The notes: generated from the sequence alone by a model not told the origin. A DNA stretch of 64,000 nt from Glaciozyma antarctica PI12 (GCA_002917775.1 KZ627156.1:679662-743661); one strand, 5' to 3'; numbered from the stretch's first letter, positions 22,401 to 34,800 are shown. A program made the numbers and translations.

Positions 22401-23560
22401 TAACATCAGGATCCGGGAAGAAAGACGCAAAGTCGAAAACGTAAAACACGCACCCTCCACTGAAGCTCGCTCTGAACGTCCGAAAGCCTTTCCCAAACGT
22501 CGCCCAGCGGTCCCTTGTGCTTCTTCTGCTTCGGCGGCGAATCTCCGTGCGACCTCGGCCTGCTCCCCTCGTTCGTTCCTCCCGAGCTCGTCCTGCTCCC
22601 AGCGAGCTGTCCTCCCGAACCCTTCGCAGAGTGACGACCGACGAGTGACGAGCCTGCACAGTCGGGGGCGGCGGAGGAGAGATTAAGATGAGGGCGCTTC
22701 TTGGAGCTTTTGCTCTCCGCGAGTGGCTGCTGAGAAGTCGCCGTCGAGGATCCAGGACGAGCGGAACTCGCTCCGCTCGCTTTGGTCGAGGGAAGGCGAG
22801 GGAGGTTGCCGTGCGGAACGACGGGAGTGGGAGTAATTTGAGGAAGGCCGAAAGAGTGCGTCGAGGTGGGTAGGGATCGAGCGGAGGGAGCTTGGGTCGA
22901 AGGGAGGGCGGGAGAGGACGAGGTCGAGGTGCGGCTGAGGGGACTCACGACACCGCGCTGTCCATTCGAGAACCGTCCTCCGAGTATCCCGAGTCCGTTC
23001 TGAGGAGGAAAGAGTCCCGGTCGTCCGCCCCCGATCCCCGTGCCGAGAGAGGGAAGGCGGAAGCTGTCGAGGTTGGGTCGAGGTGCGTCTTGAGGCCCTC
23101 CCGATCCTGGCTGCTGCTTGGAAGGGGGAGGAACGAGCTGCTTCTGCGTCTCCAACTCATCTTCCGTCTCCATGACCTCCTCCTCGTCTCCCTGGGTCCT
23201 GTCCCCGCTCCCCTCCGAGTGAGAGTCCTCGGCAGTCGAGCTCGTCAGAGTCTCGCTCGAGGTACCCCTCCCACCCGATTCAGCATGTCCTCCCTCCCCT
23301 CCCTCAGAGACCCGACCCCTCCCACCAGCAGTCGAAGCGTCTCCAACCTTGCTCGCGAACGCGACTCCCTTTGGCGCTTTCAAAGGTCCGGACGCGAGGG
23401 AGGACCTGGCGTACTGGAACTCCGGGGCGACGGGGGCGGGGACGGACCACGAGTGAGCGGGGGAAGTGTAGGAGGGGGTGGGAGGGGTGACAGCGGAGGC
23501 TCCTGGACGGGGGTGGTCGGGAGGAGGTTGGTGGCGTTCAGAGGTGTCGTCGCCTTCCAT
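19497..23560 (-). CDS. Large nuclear-looking coiled-coil protein, function unknown
   Basis: I do not recognise this protein, roughly 1,100 residues. Residues 1-380 or so are disordered and Ser/Pro/Gly-rich (MEGDDTSERHQPPPDHPRPG; acidic TQGDEEEVMETEDELET) with basic nuclear-signal candidates SKKRPHLN and PPKQKKHKG. From about 22500 down to 20150 nearly every exon is heptad-rich coil (for example LESKSAEASMAVAEKDRIKRE; LEEERARSARSERELEEVK; AKYRDEIAGLAASEKGVKAK), split by introns at very regular intervals. The tail has IDAASSSETDDIIECTLP, GAGKTGRGGRSRSTIEAIKE and a lysine end (TTYSKKKK, TGA at 19497). The architecture recalls spindle, kinetochore or synaptonemal coiled-coil proteins, but no family motif is visible. 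The start at 23560 is the first ATG at the edge of the conserved-looking low-complexity head; an upstream ATG in the same frame is possible. Confidence 0.8.
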
Positions 23561-23818
23561 CGCGGGGGACCAGGGCGGACAGGCAAGTTGAGGTGGCGAG
23601 GAGGCTAGAGCGAGTGTAGTTGAGTTGTCCAAGACTAGCGGGACTGGCGACAGAGAGAAGTCGAGGAGAGAGAGAGGCGAGTTGCGTCTGAAGGCACTCG
23701 ACGACTTGGGACTCGACGACGACGACGGGGCTTCCTCTCTCCTAACTGCTGCTCTCAGCAGTCTCCAGAGTCTGAACAGGAGCGAATACAGTCGTTGCAC
23801 CCATACGATCTCTCCCCT

Positions 23819-26800
23819 CTACCCGCTGTTTCCTCTCCGTCCTCCCTTCTTGATCCTGAACAACAACAACGAAGGACGTCAGCTGCAAGCTCATACGACG
23901 AGCAAGTAAACGGGAAGTACGCACCGGTCGATATGACTCCGAAGAGCCTTGCTCTTCTGCTGGAGCGAAGACGTGTTCTTCCTCCTCACGCTCCTCGAGG
24001 CCGCCACCATCGCGAACGCCTTCTTCTTCCTCTTCTCCTCGTTCGTCGTCGAGTGCTCCTTCTCGCTGAGCTTCTTGTGCCTGAGCGATCCAAACTTCTC
24101 GCGTCCCTCGCGTCCTTCGGCGATCATCGCCAGGCGCTCCTCGTACGAGTTCTTCGCCTTCTTCTGCACGCCGATGATCTCGCCCTCGGTGAGAAAGTTG
24201 TCGCTCTCGCCCGTGTTGGCCTTGCGAGCGGCGGAGAGAGCGGCGAGCTTGCGACGAGCGGCTCCTCCTCCTCCGTTCTTCGCCTCCTCCTCGGCGGCAG
24301 CGGTGCGAAGCTCGTTAATCTTGGCAAAGTCGGCAGGAGTGAGGATCTGCGAGCGAGTCGTTAGCGTGCTTTCGTACGAAGCACGAGAGGAGACGTACCT
24401 TGGTCGTCGCGAGATCTGCGAACGCCGTTCCCTTCAACTCCTTGTTCGCACGCGCCAAGCTCATCTCGTCCTCGTCCTCGTCGTTCGTGACCGCCGTCGT
24501 GCGCATGATAGGATCGTTCTTCGCCGTCTCCTCATCCTCGTTGTCCTCCTCCGAATCCGCATCGCTATCCTTCTCATCATCCTCGACGACCTTCTCCTCC
24601 TCCTCGACGACCGGAACGACCTTGCGCTTCTTGCGACTCTTGGCCTTGCCCTCGTCCTCGCTGTCGGTAAGCTCGATGTCAGACCCATCGCTGGGAACGT
24701 CGTTCCACCCGCCCGACGAATCGGAATCCGAATTCGAGTCCGACTCGACCTCCCACGCTTTCCACTCGTTCTCGTCGACCTCTCCATTTTCGTCGACCTC
24801 CGCCAGATGCTTCGCCAGGAGCTGCGCGCGAAAACAAAATCAGCTTCGCACTCGCACCCGACCGAAAACGAGGAAGGCGTACATCGAGACCCTCGATCGA
24901 CGTCGCTGCGTCCCTCGACTCTCCGTACTGCAACGGCTCGGCGTCCTTGTCCGCCATCGCCGCAAGCTTTCCCATATCCCTCCGCTTGAGCAGCCCAGGG
25001 TTGACCTCGCGGTACAACTGCAGCAAACTCCTACTCGCGACCATGACTCCCTTGTCCTTGCTCATGCGGTACTCGACGAGGTCCTCGAGGAGCTCTCGCT
25101 CCATGCACCAAGGCTGGCGACGACAGATTTCGCGAATCGCGTTCAGTCCCGCAGCGATGACTTCGGCGGCGACTCCTCCGTGGACGAACTCGCCCGAAAT
25201 CTTCTTGATGACGGGCGTGAGCTCGTCGGGAGGAGTGAGGTCGTGAACGGACTGGGCGAGACAGACGAGGATGGCGGTGATTTGGAGTTGGTGGTGGGTG
25301 AGGTACTTGACGATGTACGAGTAGAAGCTGAGGACGTTGAGCTTGTGCGAACCGCACACGCGTCCGAAGAGGCTCATGATGAGAACCTTGTGGTCGAGCG
25401 TGTAGGACCGGTCGTACTTGACGAGCGACTGGTAGAGCTTCTCGCCGAACGTCTGGGGGTCGTTGAGGAGTTGAAGGGCGGAGAAGTTGACCGAGGGCTC
25501 CTTGGCGGCGATCTCGCGCTGGCGGCGCTTGACGTTGGCGTTCTTGATGTCCTTGCGCGCCTTGCGCTCGGTCGACTTCTTCTTCTTGTTGATGTCGACG
25601 CGATGCTTGACCGTCTTGATATCGGGTCCTTCGTTGTCCTCGTCCGACGAGTCCTCCTCCTCGTCCTTGCCCGCCTCGGGAGTGACGAGGAAGAAGTGAA
25701 TCGCGGCGCTTTGGACCTTGGTGTCGGGGTGGAAGCACGCCGAAGCGACGATCGCGACCGTCTTTGCGTCGCGCCAGACGTTCTTCCGCCACAGCTCGGC
25801 AGCGATCTTGACCGCCCACATCGCCTCGCGCGCGCCGACAATCTTGACGTCTCCGCGACGAGAAGGCTTGACTCCCGTGCCTAACCGCTCTGCCTCGGCG
25901 TCGATTCCTCGCTCAATCATGCCGAAGAGGAGACCTTGGACCATGCGGTTGAGCTTGTGGTTCTTGACCTTGATGTTGGCGTTCTTAATGTCGCCGAGAA
26001 TGGTCTTGAGAATGAAGGAGCGGAGGTTGGGAGAGGTCGTCATAGAGAGGAGGGGGAAGAGGGTCTTGAGGAGGCTGCGAGGGAGGAAAGCGAAGGTGTT
26101 AGCTCCTGCCTCGTCTCCGACGTTTCTACGAAGCACTTACTCGACACCAGTGATCACGTCCCTGCGCCTGAGGAGCACGAGTCCCTGCATCATCGTCTTC
26201 CTCGTCTCTGGTCCCAGCTGAACTCCTCCACCGCTGATGCCCGCGCTCGCTCCGGCGGCGGTCGAGGAAGGGTGAAGGGAGGCGGAGGGTGCCGCAGGAG
26301 CCGAGGAGAGTAGGAGACTGGAGAGGGTAGCAGGAAGGGAGCCGGTAAGGGTGGGGTAAAGGTGCGCAACCTGCAGCAGAAGTCCCATCAGCTCCTCCCT
26401 CCTTCAAGACGCAGCTCGGACTCACCTGGCACACGAAGCCCGTCACCTCCCTCAAGCTATCCTCATCTCCCTTTGACCCTCCCAATCCCAACTGCACGAT
26501 CCGGACCTGACTCCCAAAGCGCGCCCACTGGACCGCAAACTCCTCCGCGTAGCTGTCCGGCGACCGCTTGATGAGGTTCTGCAGCGAAGGAAGGCTCGCG
26601 GTGATGAGAGCTCCTCTGGCCGTCTTGAGGCGGAATCCATCGGGGGCTGTTTGCTGGCGAGCACGGCTGTTGGAGATCTTGCTGTTGAGAGAGGGCGGGA
26701 CCCGGCGGTAGGCTTCTGTTCCAGTCACTTGAAGAGGAGGTGGAAGGGAGGTGGTTAGCTCTTGGCTCGCTCAAGGGAAGGCTCGTAGGTTGTACTCACT
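23819..26800 (-). CDS. SDA1: SDA1, 60S ribosome biogenesis factor
   Basis: Sda1 acts in the nucleus in late 60S pre-ribosome maturation and export. The N-terminus has SLPSLQNLIKRSPDSYAEEF, matching the family start, then NLRSFILKTILGDIKNANIK, HKLNRMVQGLLFGMIERG, AIHFFLVTP, and PSVNFSALQLLNDPQTFGEKL, VLIMSLFGRVCGSHKL, LSFYSYIVKYLTHHQLQIT, VHDLTPPDELTPVIKKI, and GLNAIREICRRQPWCMERELL. All are hallmark SDA1 blocks. A long acidic stretch follows (about 24480-24800) and then the basic tail NSYEERLAMIAEGREGREKFG, RKKKAFAMVAASRSVRRKN, ending DRIKKGGRRGNSG at 23819. No in-frame ATG exists in the second exon. Instead the start codon is split: A at 26800, intron 26728-26799 (donor GTGAGT), then TG at 26727, giving the context CAACATGAC. 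Confidence 0.93.
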
Positions 26801-26978
26801 GTTGACTAGCTGATTCCTTTACTTTGACTGCTACGGCGTCCAAGTACGAGCTGAGGTCGGAGAGAGAGGGCGGGTCGAAAGACAGACGAAATTTTGAAGC
26901 TGAGAGATTTGCCCCCTATCCTCTTCCTCTGCTTTCTCTTTCAATTCAATCTCCATTCTTCATAGCGTACTACCTCGC

Positions 26979-28411
26979 TCAGCAAGTGTCTGCAAAATCC
27001 ACATAGCGTCTGTTTTCAGCCCATCCAACGTATCCCCTCACGCAAACCCGATCCTCGGTCTCGACCAAAAGTCTCCCCATCATCTCCCTCCCACACGCCC
27101 TCCTCCTCTCCTCCCCATCCGTCCCACGCTGTCCCGGAAACGCCGAGCTCGCCACTGGAAAAAGAGGCGACGGCAGCGCGAAAGGCGAGAGGAGTTCCGT
27201 CCCTACTCCCGAAGTTGAGCCCCGGACGCGAGAATCGTGGTAGAGCTCTCGCGGCTGTGGCGTGGTGGGGTTTGGCCGAAGAGGGGCGAAGAAGGAGGTG
27301 GGAATTGAGCGGCGGCAAACGAAGGCTGCTGCTGGGATGGTGGGAGGCGTCGAGAGTGTCTTGAGGCTGGCGATGGGGTGAGGTCGGTTGCGGGTCGAAG
27401 AAGGTGGTTTCGCGACAGCAGAGGCGACTGGAGTAGCGAGGGGAAGAGGGATGGAGGCCGGCGTCGGTGGGAGAACGGGGGAGGCGAGGCTGAGTTCCAC
27501 GAGGAGATTGCCGAGGGAGTCAACGGATGGCGACGGAGGAGCGACGAGGATGTCGACAAATTCAAGTTCCTCCTCGTTCTGACCTTCCTGCAAACGCTCC
27601 TCCGCATCCGCGACTTCGAGCTCCTCGAGCGCCTGCGGTTCTTCGACGTCGACGACCTCTTTCTTCTCCACCACGACGTTCTCAACCAAGGTCGCCTGCG
27701 ATCTTCGTGCGATAAAACCCTCAATCGTCGCTAATCCCGACTTCCTCGCAGCAGACGCGACGGGCGTTCGCGAAGACGCTATCGACGACGAGCCAATCTT
27801 GCGTTGGCCCAGTTGATGACCGAGGAGTGCGAAGGAGTTGTTGTGGGACAGAGGGGAGGAGCTGGATGTGCGATGGTGGTGGAAAACTTGCTGAGACGTG
27901 GGTGCTGAGGCATGTGATGCTTGCGAAGCAACTGTTCCTCATATATCAATACGTCTCTTCCCGCTCGCAGCGAAAGGAGAAACTCACCCCGCTCCCTCCC
28001 CTCCCTAACACTCCCCAACGCCGAAAGCAACAACATCTCCCTCCCCGCTCCCTCCCCCAATCCGGCCTTCTCCCCTCCCCTCCCTCTCACGACCTTCTCC
28101 CTCAACCTCCTCTCCAGCGCACTCTCCACCAACACCTCATACACCCTCGGATCCCTTTCCATCCCCCTCGGTAACAAGAAACTCTGAATCTGCGCCGAGG
28201 ACGGCGGAGCGCGCAAGAATCTCCACGATAGCGGGTGCTGGATCGTTGAACCGTGGAAGGCATCCACGGCGTCGAAGGCGAGAGGACTGCGGTCGGCGCA
28301 ACTTCCTCCGATAGCGGGGTTGGGGGAGTTGGAGTTGGAGAGGGGAGGGGGACGACGGTGCGGGATTAAGGAGGGGAGGAGAGGGAAGGTAGGGGGAGTG
28401 TAGGATGGCAT
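26979..28411 (-). CDS. Hypothetical disordered protein, two exons
   Basis: Unrecognised. Exon 1 begins at the ATG 28411 (MPSYTPPTFPLLPSLIPHRR) and carries a short structured-looking piece (PLAFDAVDAFHGSTIQHPLS; RFLRAPPSSAQIQSFLLPRG; RVYEVLVESALERRLREKVV). An intron at 27932-27987 (donor GTGAGT) joins it in frame to exon 2, which is open for about 950 bases: a Ser/His-rich part, then an acidic helix (VVVEKKEVVDVEEPQALEE), then Pro/Ser/Ala-rich sequence, ending in RYVDFADTC and TGA at 26979. The continuity of one frame across the splice supports a real gene. No domain or location signal is clear. The 5' leader may be spliced too (donor GTGAGT at 28562, acceptor near 28511). Confidence 0.6.
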
Positions 28412-29083
28412 GTCTTGGCGAGGTCGGTGGGGTTGGGAGGGGGAGGACCTAGCCACCAGTGCTGGATCGAAGGAGGGACGACGGACGAGTGGGGGGTGGG
28501 ACGCCTGCTCCACGGGAGATTAGCGGAGCAACAAGGGAGGGGCGAACGAAGGGGATGGACTCACGGATTGCTGACCTCAACGAGCCGTGCACAGCAGGAG
28601 AAAGCCGCAGCGGGGGTAGGAGAGCGTCCTGCGCGCCTGTAGTGCCTGCTGAGGTGCCGCGGTGGAGCAGCGTCGATTCCCTTCGACCCGATCGTAGACT
28701 CCCACCCAGGCGTTCCTGGAAGAAAGGAAGAAGGGAGCAGGAGGAGAACGCTCCGCTCTTGGGCCGCCCCTTGTTCGGTCCGATCGTTTCGCACACCTCC
28801 AGCTCCGAAGAAAGGGTAGCAAGGTGAGAGCAGTCAGCTAGCTTGGCGAGATCAGCAGGAGAGCGAAGAAGCAAGCAGTGACCCGCACGGCGCAGGAACC
28901 AGCTCCCAGCAGCAGACGACCTCCGCACTCCCAGCCCACCTCCTCCTCGTCCAAGCAGAGAGCTCACCCTACAGCTCCACTCCCACTCCCTCCTCCCATC
29001 TTGAATGGTGCTTGCTCCTCATCTACCGCCTTTCATGTCCTCTCCCAATCCTCTCCGCGCCCCGTCGATCGTCTGAGCCGTCC
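28412..29083. other. Intergenic stretch without a firmly supported gene
   Basis: This lies between the hypothetical gene start and the TIM8 stop. On the minus strand there are splice-like signals and a short possible ORF beginning MGGGSGSGAVG at 28999 whose continuation (LEVCETIGPNKGRPKSG near 28750) is not recognisable. It may be the spliced 5' leader of the gene to the left. No RNA gene is visible. Confidence 0.4.
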
Positions 29084-29477
29084 TTAGATGGCGCCTCTTC
29101 GCTGCTCCAAGCTCTTGACGATGAACAACGAGGTGTCGAGGAACCGATCTACACAGTTGGCGAGGCACGACTCCTCTCCTCTTGAGAAGCGAGCTCCAGG
29201 AGCGCCGGGCACACACCTGAGTGAGAAAGAGGGTTAGCCCGAACGACGGCGGGCAGCTGCCCTGATCAGCGACGAGGGGCGTACTTGTCGAAGCACGTAT
29301 CCACGAATTGGTGAATGGAGGTCTGGAGGCGAGCCTTGGTCTGCTCCTGCTCGAGGAAGACTTGCAGCTCGCGCTTGGAGAGGAGCGGTTCAGCTGGGAT
29401 CGAGCGGCTCCGTTCGTCTGTAGCTTACCTGAGTCGCGGCGTCGAACTCCTGCATAGGGTTGCTGTTGGTGCTCATT
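29084..29477 (-). CDS. TIM8: TIM8, small TIM chaperone of the mitochondrial intermembrane space
   Basis: Tim8 pairs with Tim13 in a hexameric chaperone that carries hydrophobic precursors across the intermembrane space to the TIM22 inner-membrane insertase. Three exons encode about 85-90 residues: MSTNSNPMQEFDAATQ, then RELQVFLEQEQTKARLQTSI and HQFVDTCFDK, then the last exon. The twin CX3C motifs CFDKC and CLANC are present and correctly spaced, and the C-terminal helix NCVDRFLDTSLFIVKSLEQR is diagnostic for Tim8 among small TIMs. Introns are near 29429-29363 and 29286-29219 (branch CTGAAC and CTGAT). The ATG is at 29477; the TAA is at 29084. It is divergent from the LRR gene that starts 250 bp away. 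Confidence 0.93.
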
Positions 29478-29727
29478 TTGAAGTCGAAGGCGGGGAGACG
29501 AGTGGGTGGGGCAAAGCAGAGAGCGGCGCTCTCGACGGCAACAAGACCTTTTTCATCGCGGCCCAGCTCTGTCTCCTACCTCACCTCCAAGGCCAAACCG
29601 ACTCACCCGCCTTTCTGTACCCCCGCCACCTCTCCCACAAAGTGGAACCAGCTCCCGACTCCCGACACCAGTCCTGCGACCTCCCAAACGCCCCTCTCGT
29701 TCCCACCTCCCTTCACCCCCTCCAGCC

Positions 29728-31677
29728 ATGCCACCAAAGCGATCAGCTCCGCCGAACAGCTTCCGATCTCCAGCAAAGCGCGCCAAGACTATCGGCGCGC
29801 CCTCCATCGCCGACGACACCTCCCGCCTCATTGCAGCGCACCATCAGGCGGAGCATGCTGGTCAAGGGCAGGGCTACCTCTCGAGACGGCCTGACCCTTT
29901 CCAAGGGCGCGTCCTGTCCCTCTCGGACATTAGCTTGCGCGTGAGCGCCGAGGTGCTCTATGCTACGCTCAAGGTGCCGCCGAAAGCGGCGGGAGGTTCG
30001 GTCAGCCTGGTCGGATGGGATCAGGAGCGAAGGCAGGACAACGAAGGGAGGCTACAGATGGGAGTTCTGCGGGAGTTCGTGCGAGGCCTTCCCTCGTCGC
30101 TTGCGAATCGACTGCTATCCCTGACACTCCAGTTGTCGTCGCAAGACGATGAGCCCATCTCCGTCCTCGCCCTCTCCACGCTCTTCCTTCACCCCAATAC
30201 GACAGCCCTCTCCTTCTCCGGCACATCCCTCCCCGTCGTTCTGCTCTCCGCGATTCCTAGCTGCACCGCTCTCACTTCCCTCGACCTCGCCAACACCAGC
30301 ACTTTAACCGACGCCTCACTGGCAAAGGTCCTGCTGTCTCTGTCGAGGTTGGAGAAGCTCAACCTACGCGGCTGCACCAAGGTTGGAGATGCTTCGGTGA
30401 TCGCGTTGAGCAAAGCGACCGAGGACCGACTCCGCGAAGTAAACCTCTCGATGTGCGCCGTCACGGTCAAGGGCTTGACGTCCCTGCTCGCGAGGTGCAG
30501 CCGTCTCGAGGTCTTGAAGTTGGCGAACATGACTGCACTGGTGCGTTCCTTCTGCCCGTGCAGAAGGCGATTCCCTCCCTAACGCCCGCACTCGCAGAAC
30601 GAAAAGAACGTTGCGAAGCTCGTCGACGACGCCACCGGCAAGTCCTCGCCACGCCTCATCGCTCTCTTTCCTAATCCATCAACTCTCTAGATGCCGCACT
30701 CGGCTATCGCCACATTCCCCTCTCCAACCTCCGAACTCTCAAATTACGCTCGACAGAGCTCACCGACGCCTCACTCGGCCGCCTCCTTTGCTCCTTTGCT
30801 CACTCTCCATCACGCACCTCGATATCTCCTACACTCTGGTCAAAAGCCTCGACATGGTTTCCTCGGCCCTCCACACCGCCCCGGAATGGCGCCTCGAGAA
30901 ACTCGTCGCCTCAGGCCTCCCCCTCTCCCCCGCCTCTCTTCGCACCTTCTTCGAGCCGCTCTCGCAACGACCGCTCGTCGAACGATCGAGTTTCAAGACG
31001 CTCAAGCTTGGTGCGATCCCGGCGAATTCGTCGAGGGCGCCGGGGTTGACGGACGGCGTGCTGGAGAAGATCTTGCCGTATCTTGAGGAGCTCGCCGGTC
31101 TCGAGCACATAAGCTTGTTCCAGAACTGGGAGCTGGGAAAACGGGCTGAGCCGATGACGAGGTTCATGCAGGTGCTGGGAAGGAGATGCAAGGTGAGCCC
31201 CTCGCCGTCGATTGTCCCACTTCGCAAGCTGACTTCAAGGTTCGTCGCAGACGCTCGACTTGACGTTCCCACTCGAATCGTACCACCTCGAAGGCCTCTA
31301 CGGCTTCTGCGATCTAGAGGACGACGAAGGAGCTCTCCCTCCTGCCGAACCTCCTCGACTCCAATCCCTCGTCCTCGACAACTCGCGCATCACCGATCTC
31401 GCCGCAGGAGCCATCTCACAGTGCGTCGACCTTCGCGCACTGCACCTTGCCGAGACGAGGATTTCGAGTGCGTTCTCTCTTCGCTATCCGAGGAACCAAT
31501 TGCTGACGTTCCTTAGCTCGAGGCCTCTCGCTCATCATGCAGTCTTGCCCTCGACTTGCGACGCTCAACCTCACCTCATGTCGCGGGATTCCAGTGGCGC
31601 AGCGGCGAACCTTTTTCGAGGCTTGGGAGCGAGGAGAGGTGGTGGTAGATCCGTTGGAGAGCGGGAGAAGCAGATGA
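29728..31677 (+). CDS. Leucine-rich-repeat (RNI-like) protein, nuclear-looking N-terminus
   Basis: The N-terminus is basic (MPPKRSAPPNSFRSPAKRAK), a plausible nuclear signal. The body is a run of RNI/AMN1-type leucine-rich repeats: CTALTSLDLANTSTLTDASL, LEKLNLRGCTKVGDASVIAL, LREVNLSMCAVTVKGLTSLL, LRTLKLRSTELTDASLGRL, ITHLDISYTLVKSL, LQSLVLDNSRITDLAAGAI and LATLNLTSCRGIPVAQRR. Such proteins are adaptor scaffolds (F-box-free AMN1/Rad7-like). The intron at 30638-30690 starts with GC (GCAAGT) instead of GT. The frame breaks at 30783-30798 through an exact 8-base duplication; with one copy the repeat reads GRLLCSLSITHLDISYT without interruption. The stop is at 31675. The partner is unknown. Confidence 0.8.
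30783..30798. repeat. Exact 8-bp tandem duplication (CTCCTTTG x2) in the LRR gene
   Basis: Two adjacent CTCCTTTG copies followed by CTC. The unit is bounded by CTC microhomology. The extra copy shifts the frame in the middle of a leucine-rich repeat. Confidence 0.75.
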
Positions 31678-31823
31678 GGAGCAGTGGAAAGGAGGAAGCG
31701 AGGAACGGAGAGGAGTCGCTCAAAACGTGTAGCTGTAGTTATCCACCCGTCGGTGTGTTGCGATGATATTGCGGGTTGCGATGCTATTAGGTGATGCTGC
31801 AAATAACGACGTGGGCCCTCCTC

Positions 31824-34800
31824 TCAAACCCCTCCAAGCTCACTCCAAACCGCCGCCGCCGACGTCCCTCCATTCCCCGCCTCGTTCCACACGCTCCCCA
31901 ACGTCGACAGCGCCGACAGCGCAAGCGTCCCATCAGCGAGTGCCGCAGGGGAGGACGCCGTCAACGACCACTGAATCGCCGACTGCGATCTGGAATTCGT
32001 CGGTCCCTGGAGCGCCCAAGTCCTGAACTCGCTCCCCGCTGCGCTTCCGAAGAACAGCGGCGACTCGTCCCCCGGTACCGTGAGGCCCGAGACGACATGA
32101 TCAATATTGGCGTACCGCAAGCCACCCCAGAGAGCGACCTCGATGACGGGGAGCGAGGCGAGGCCGTTCGAGGCTTGGTAGAGGGCGGAGGAGGGAAGAG
32201 GAGGGACGGGGATGGGAGGTTGGCCGAGGACGAAGGCGACGAGCTCGTGCGCCAGCTCGGGGGAGAGGAGGTGGAGGAAGTCGAGGAGGACGTGGTCGAG
32301 ACGCTCGAACGTCCCGAATCGGTCGGGGAGGGAGGGACTCGATGGAGTGGTGAATGGGCCTGCGAGCTCGCCGACGAGGAGTTCGCCTGCGTGGAGGATC
32401 ATGCGAGATTTGTTATCCTTTGCGAGAACGAGACCTTGCCGAGGAGTCGGGCGAGTGTCGGAATCGGCGAAGGGAAGTCGTAGGTTGAGAACGTTGAGGA
32501 CTCCGTACAGCGGGCGATCCTGCGGTGAGGAGTCAGCATCCGCGACCCATGAAAGACACTGAAGGAACTCACAAGGCACGCCGTATTGAGAGCCGAAGAA
32601 GAGCTGACTGCCTCGAGTCCAAACGCCGTCACCTCGACCGCGTCGATCGCCGTAGCTTGCCCCGACATCAACCCGGAGAGGCAGCCCACCGCCGGCGGGA
32701 ACGAAGTATTCGCCGTCTGACTCGCTGCGAGCGTGAAGGCGTCCTGGCCTGCGAAAGCGCTCGTCGCATCGAAAGGCACGACGACGGGAGCCGCTGCAAC
32801 GGCCGTTTTAAAAAGGACGAGGTCGGAGGCGAAGAGACCTAGTTCGTCCCAGTAGTGCGAGAGCGCCGTTGCTCGCTGCGTCGAGGAGGCGAGAGCGTAG
32901 CCCGTCATGCGGTTGAGAGCGACCTCGGAAACGCTCGAGACGAGCAAGGACTGGCGTGTCGAGGGGGAGGTCTGAGTGATCCAGGCCGTTGCAGGAACGG
33001 CGACGGTCATCGCTGCGAGGTCGAAGATGTAGCCTCCAGCGATCTCTGCGAGAAGCGAGCCGAATCAGCTCAGTCACAATTTGGGAGAACAAAGAACGCA
33101 CTCTGGTAGTTCGAGTTGGGCTTGCTCGCGAAATCGCCGAAAGCATCGAACGTCCTCGAATTCGCGAACCCCAGGAGCCCCGTCGCATTCGACTCGCTCA
33201 TCGCCGCACTCCAAAGTGCCGCCGCAGACGTCCAAGCGAGTCGATTCGCAAAACGCGAAGGAGGGAGCGTGGGAATCGATACCAGCTCGAGTTGCGCTTC
33301 GCAGGTCGTCCAAGACGCGTTCGCCGAGATCCCGAGGTAGTTGTTGACGACGAAAGAGAGGCGGGAGGGGTCGATGGAAGGGCTGAAGAGGGTATTGGCG
33401 TGCGCTGCGACGTCGAGAAGTCCTTGCGCGATCGTCTGGCTCCGTACGCCCGACGGGCTCGCGCATTTCGTGTCGAGGTGGCAAAAAGGACCTCCCCAGT
33501 CCCCTCTGCACACGCACGAGCACTCCCCGCGCGTGACGACCGCCGTTCCGTCGTTCTCGCAAACGCACGTTCCGAGCGTCGAGTCGCGGGAGAGCGTGAA
33601 GAAGAGGATGATGGCGATGCTAGCTCCGACGAGGGCGACGCCGACGACGAGGAGGATCCGAACTCGCCTCGACGAGAAGAGAGGTTTGTGCGAAGGCCTC
33701 CGTCGATGACCTTGCCGAAAGTTCCACCATGGCTTCTTGACCTCCTGGAGTCCCGCGACGTCGCCCATGCTCACGCCAGCGAGCCAGTCCTGCGTCTTTC
33801 GCCTCGAATCGATAACCCTCTTCTTCTCCTTCTCCTTCTCCCGCTCCTCCCTCCTCACCCTCTTCGACTCCCTCCAATCTGCCTCGTTCCCAACTCTCGA
33901 CCATCCCTCAGGCGTATCCCCCCTCGACGACCCGAGGATCCCAAACGACCATTTCGAAGCAATCGACGTCGTCCTCCTCAGCCGAAACTGCCCCGACGAC
34001 GTCCCGGGCCTCTCACTCTTCACCTCGCTCGCTGTCGTCGCTCCTCGACCAAGCTTCGACTCGACGCCCACCGAGCGCAACAGAAGCTCATCCATCGGTC
34101 GGTCCGCGTCCGTCTCCGTCGCTCCTTGTCGACGAGACCAATCGAGAAACCGCTGGTGCATCGACCGCTCGCTCAACCGTCCCAGCGCATCGGCATTCTC
34201 CTCCGGCTCATCGCGCTCCACGATCTGGACCTGTAAACGCGTCGCCGAGGCTGAGTGGGTCATGCGAGTGGGACGAAGGCTCGAGCGAGGAGTTCGTGGG
34301 AGGCTGGGAAAGGGCGGGACGGTGTTGGTGGAGAGGTCGATGAAGACGCTGGTGAAGGACGGTGGGGCAGGGAGGGGAATGGCGGGAGGAGCGGAGGGGA
34401 AGGGGTAGGAACCGCGGAGGAGGGAGTGGCGTTTGGACGAGTTGGAAGCGGGAGGGGTGAGGAGGGGGACGGTGGAATAGGCGACGCGAGGGGGGTCGTA
34501 GGCTTCTTGAGGCGACATGGAGCGGCGATAGGAGGTCGGGGTGGAAGGAGGAGGGGTGGGGAGGTTTGGAAGTTGGCGAGCAGCGGGATCGACGACTGGG
34601 TACCTTGACGACCTCGCGGGGGACACCAATCGTGACATTTCGTTGACGGGAGGATCGTAACCCTGCTCTCGTGCGGGACTCACGGGACGATCGTGCTGCA
34701 ACGCGACCAGGTCCCCCGCGGAAAGCGACCGAGGAGGCATCGTCGGAAGCTGAGCGTGAGGAGTGACGCGTGAAGAGGAGGACGAAGGCAAAAGAGGCGG

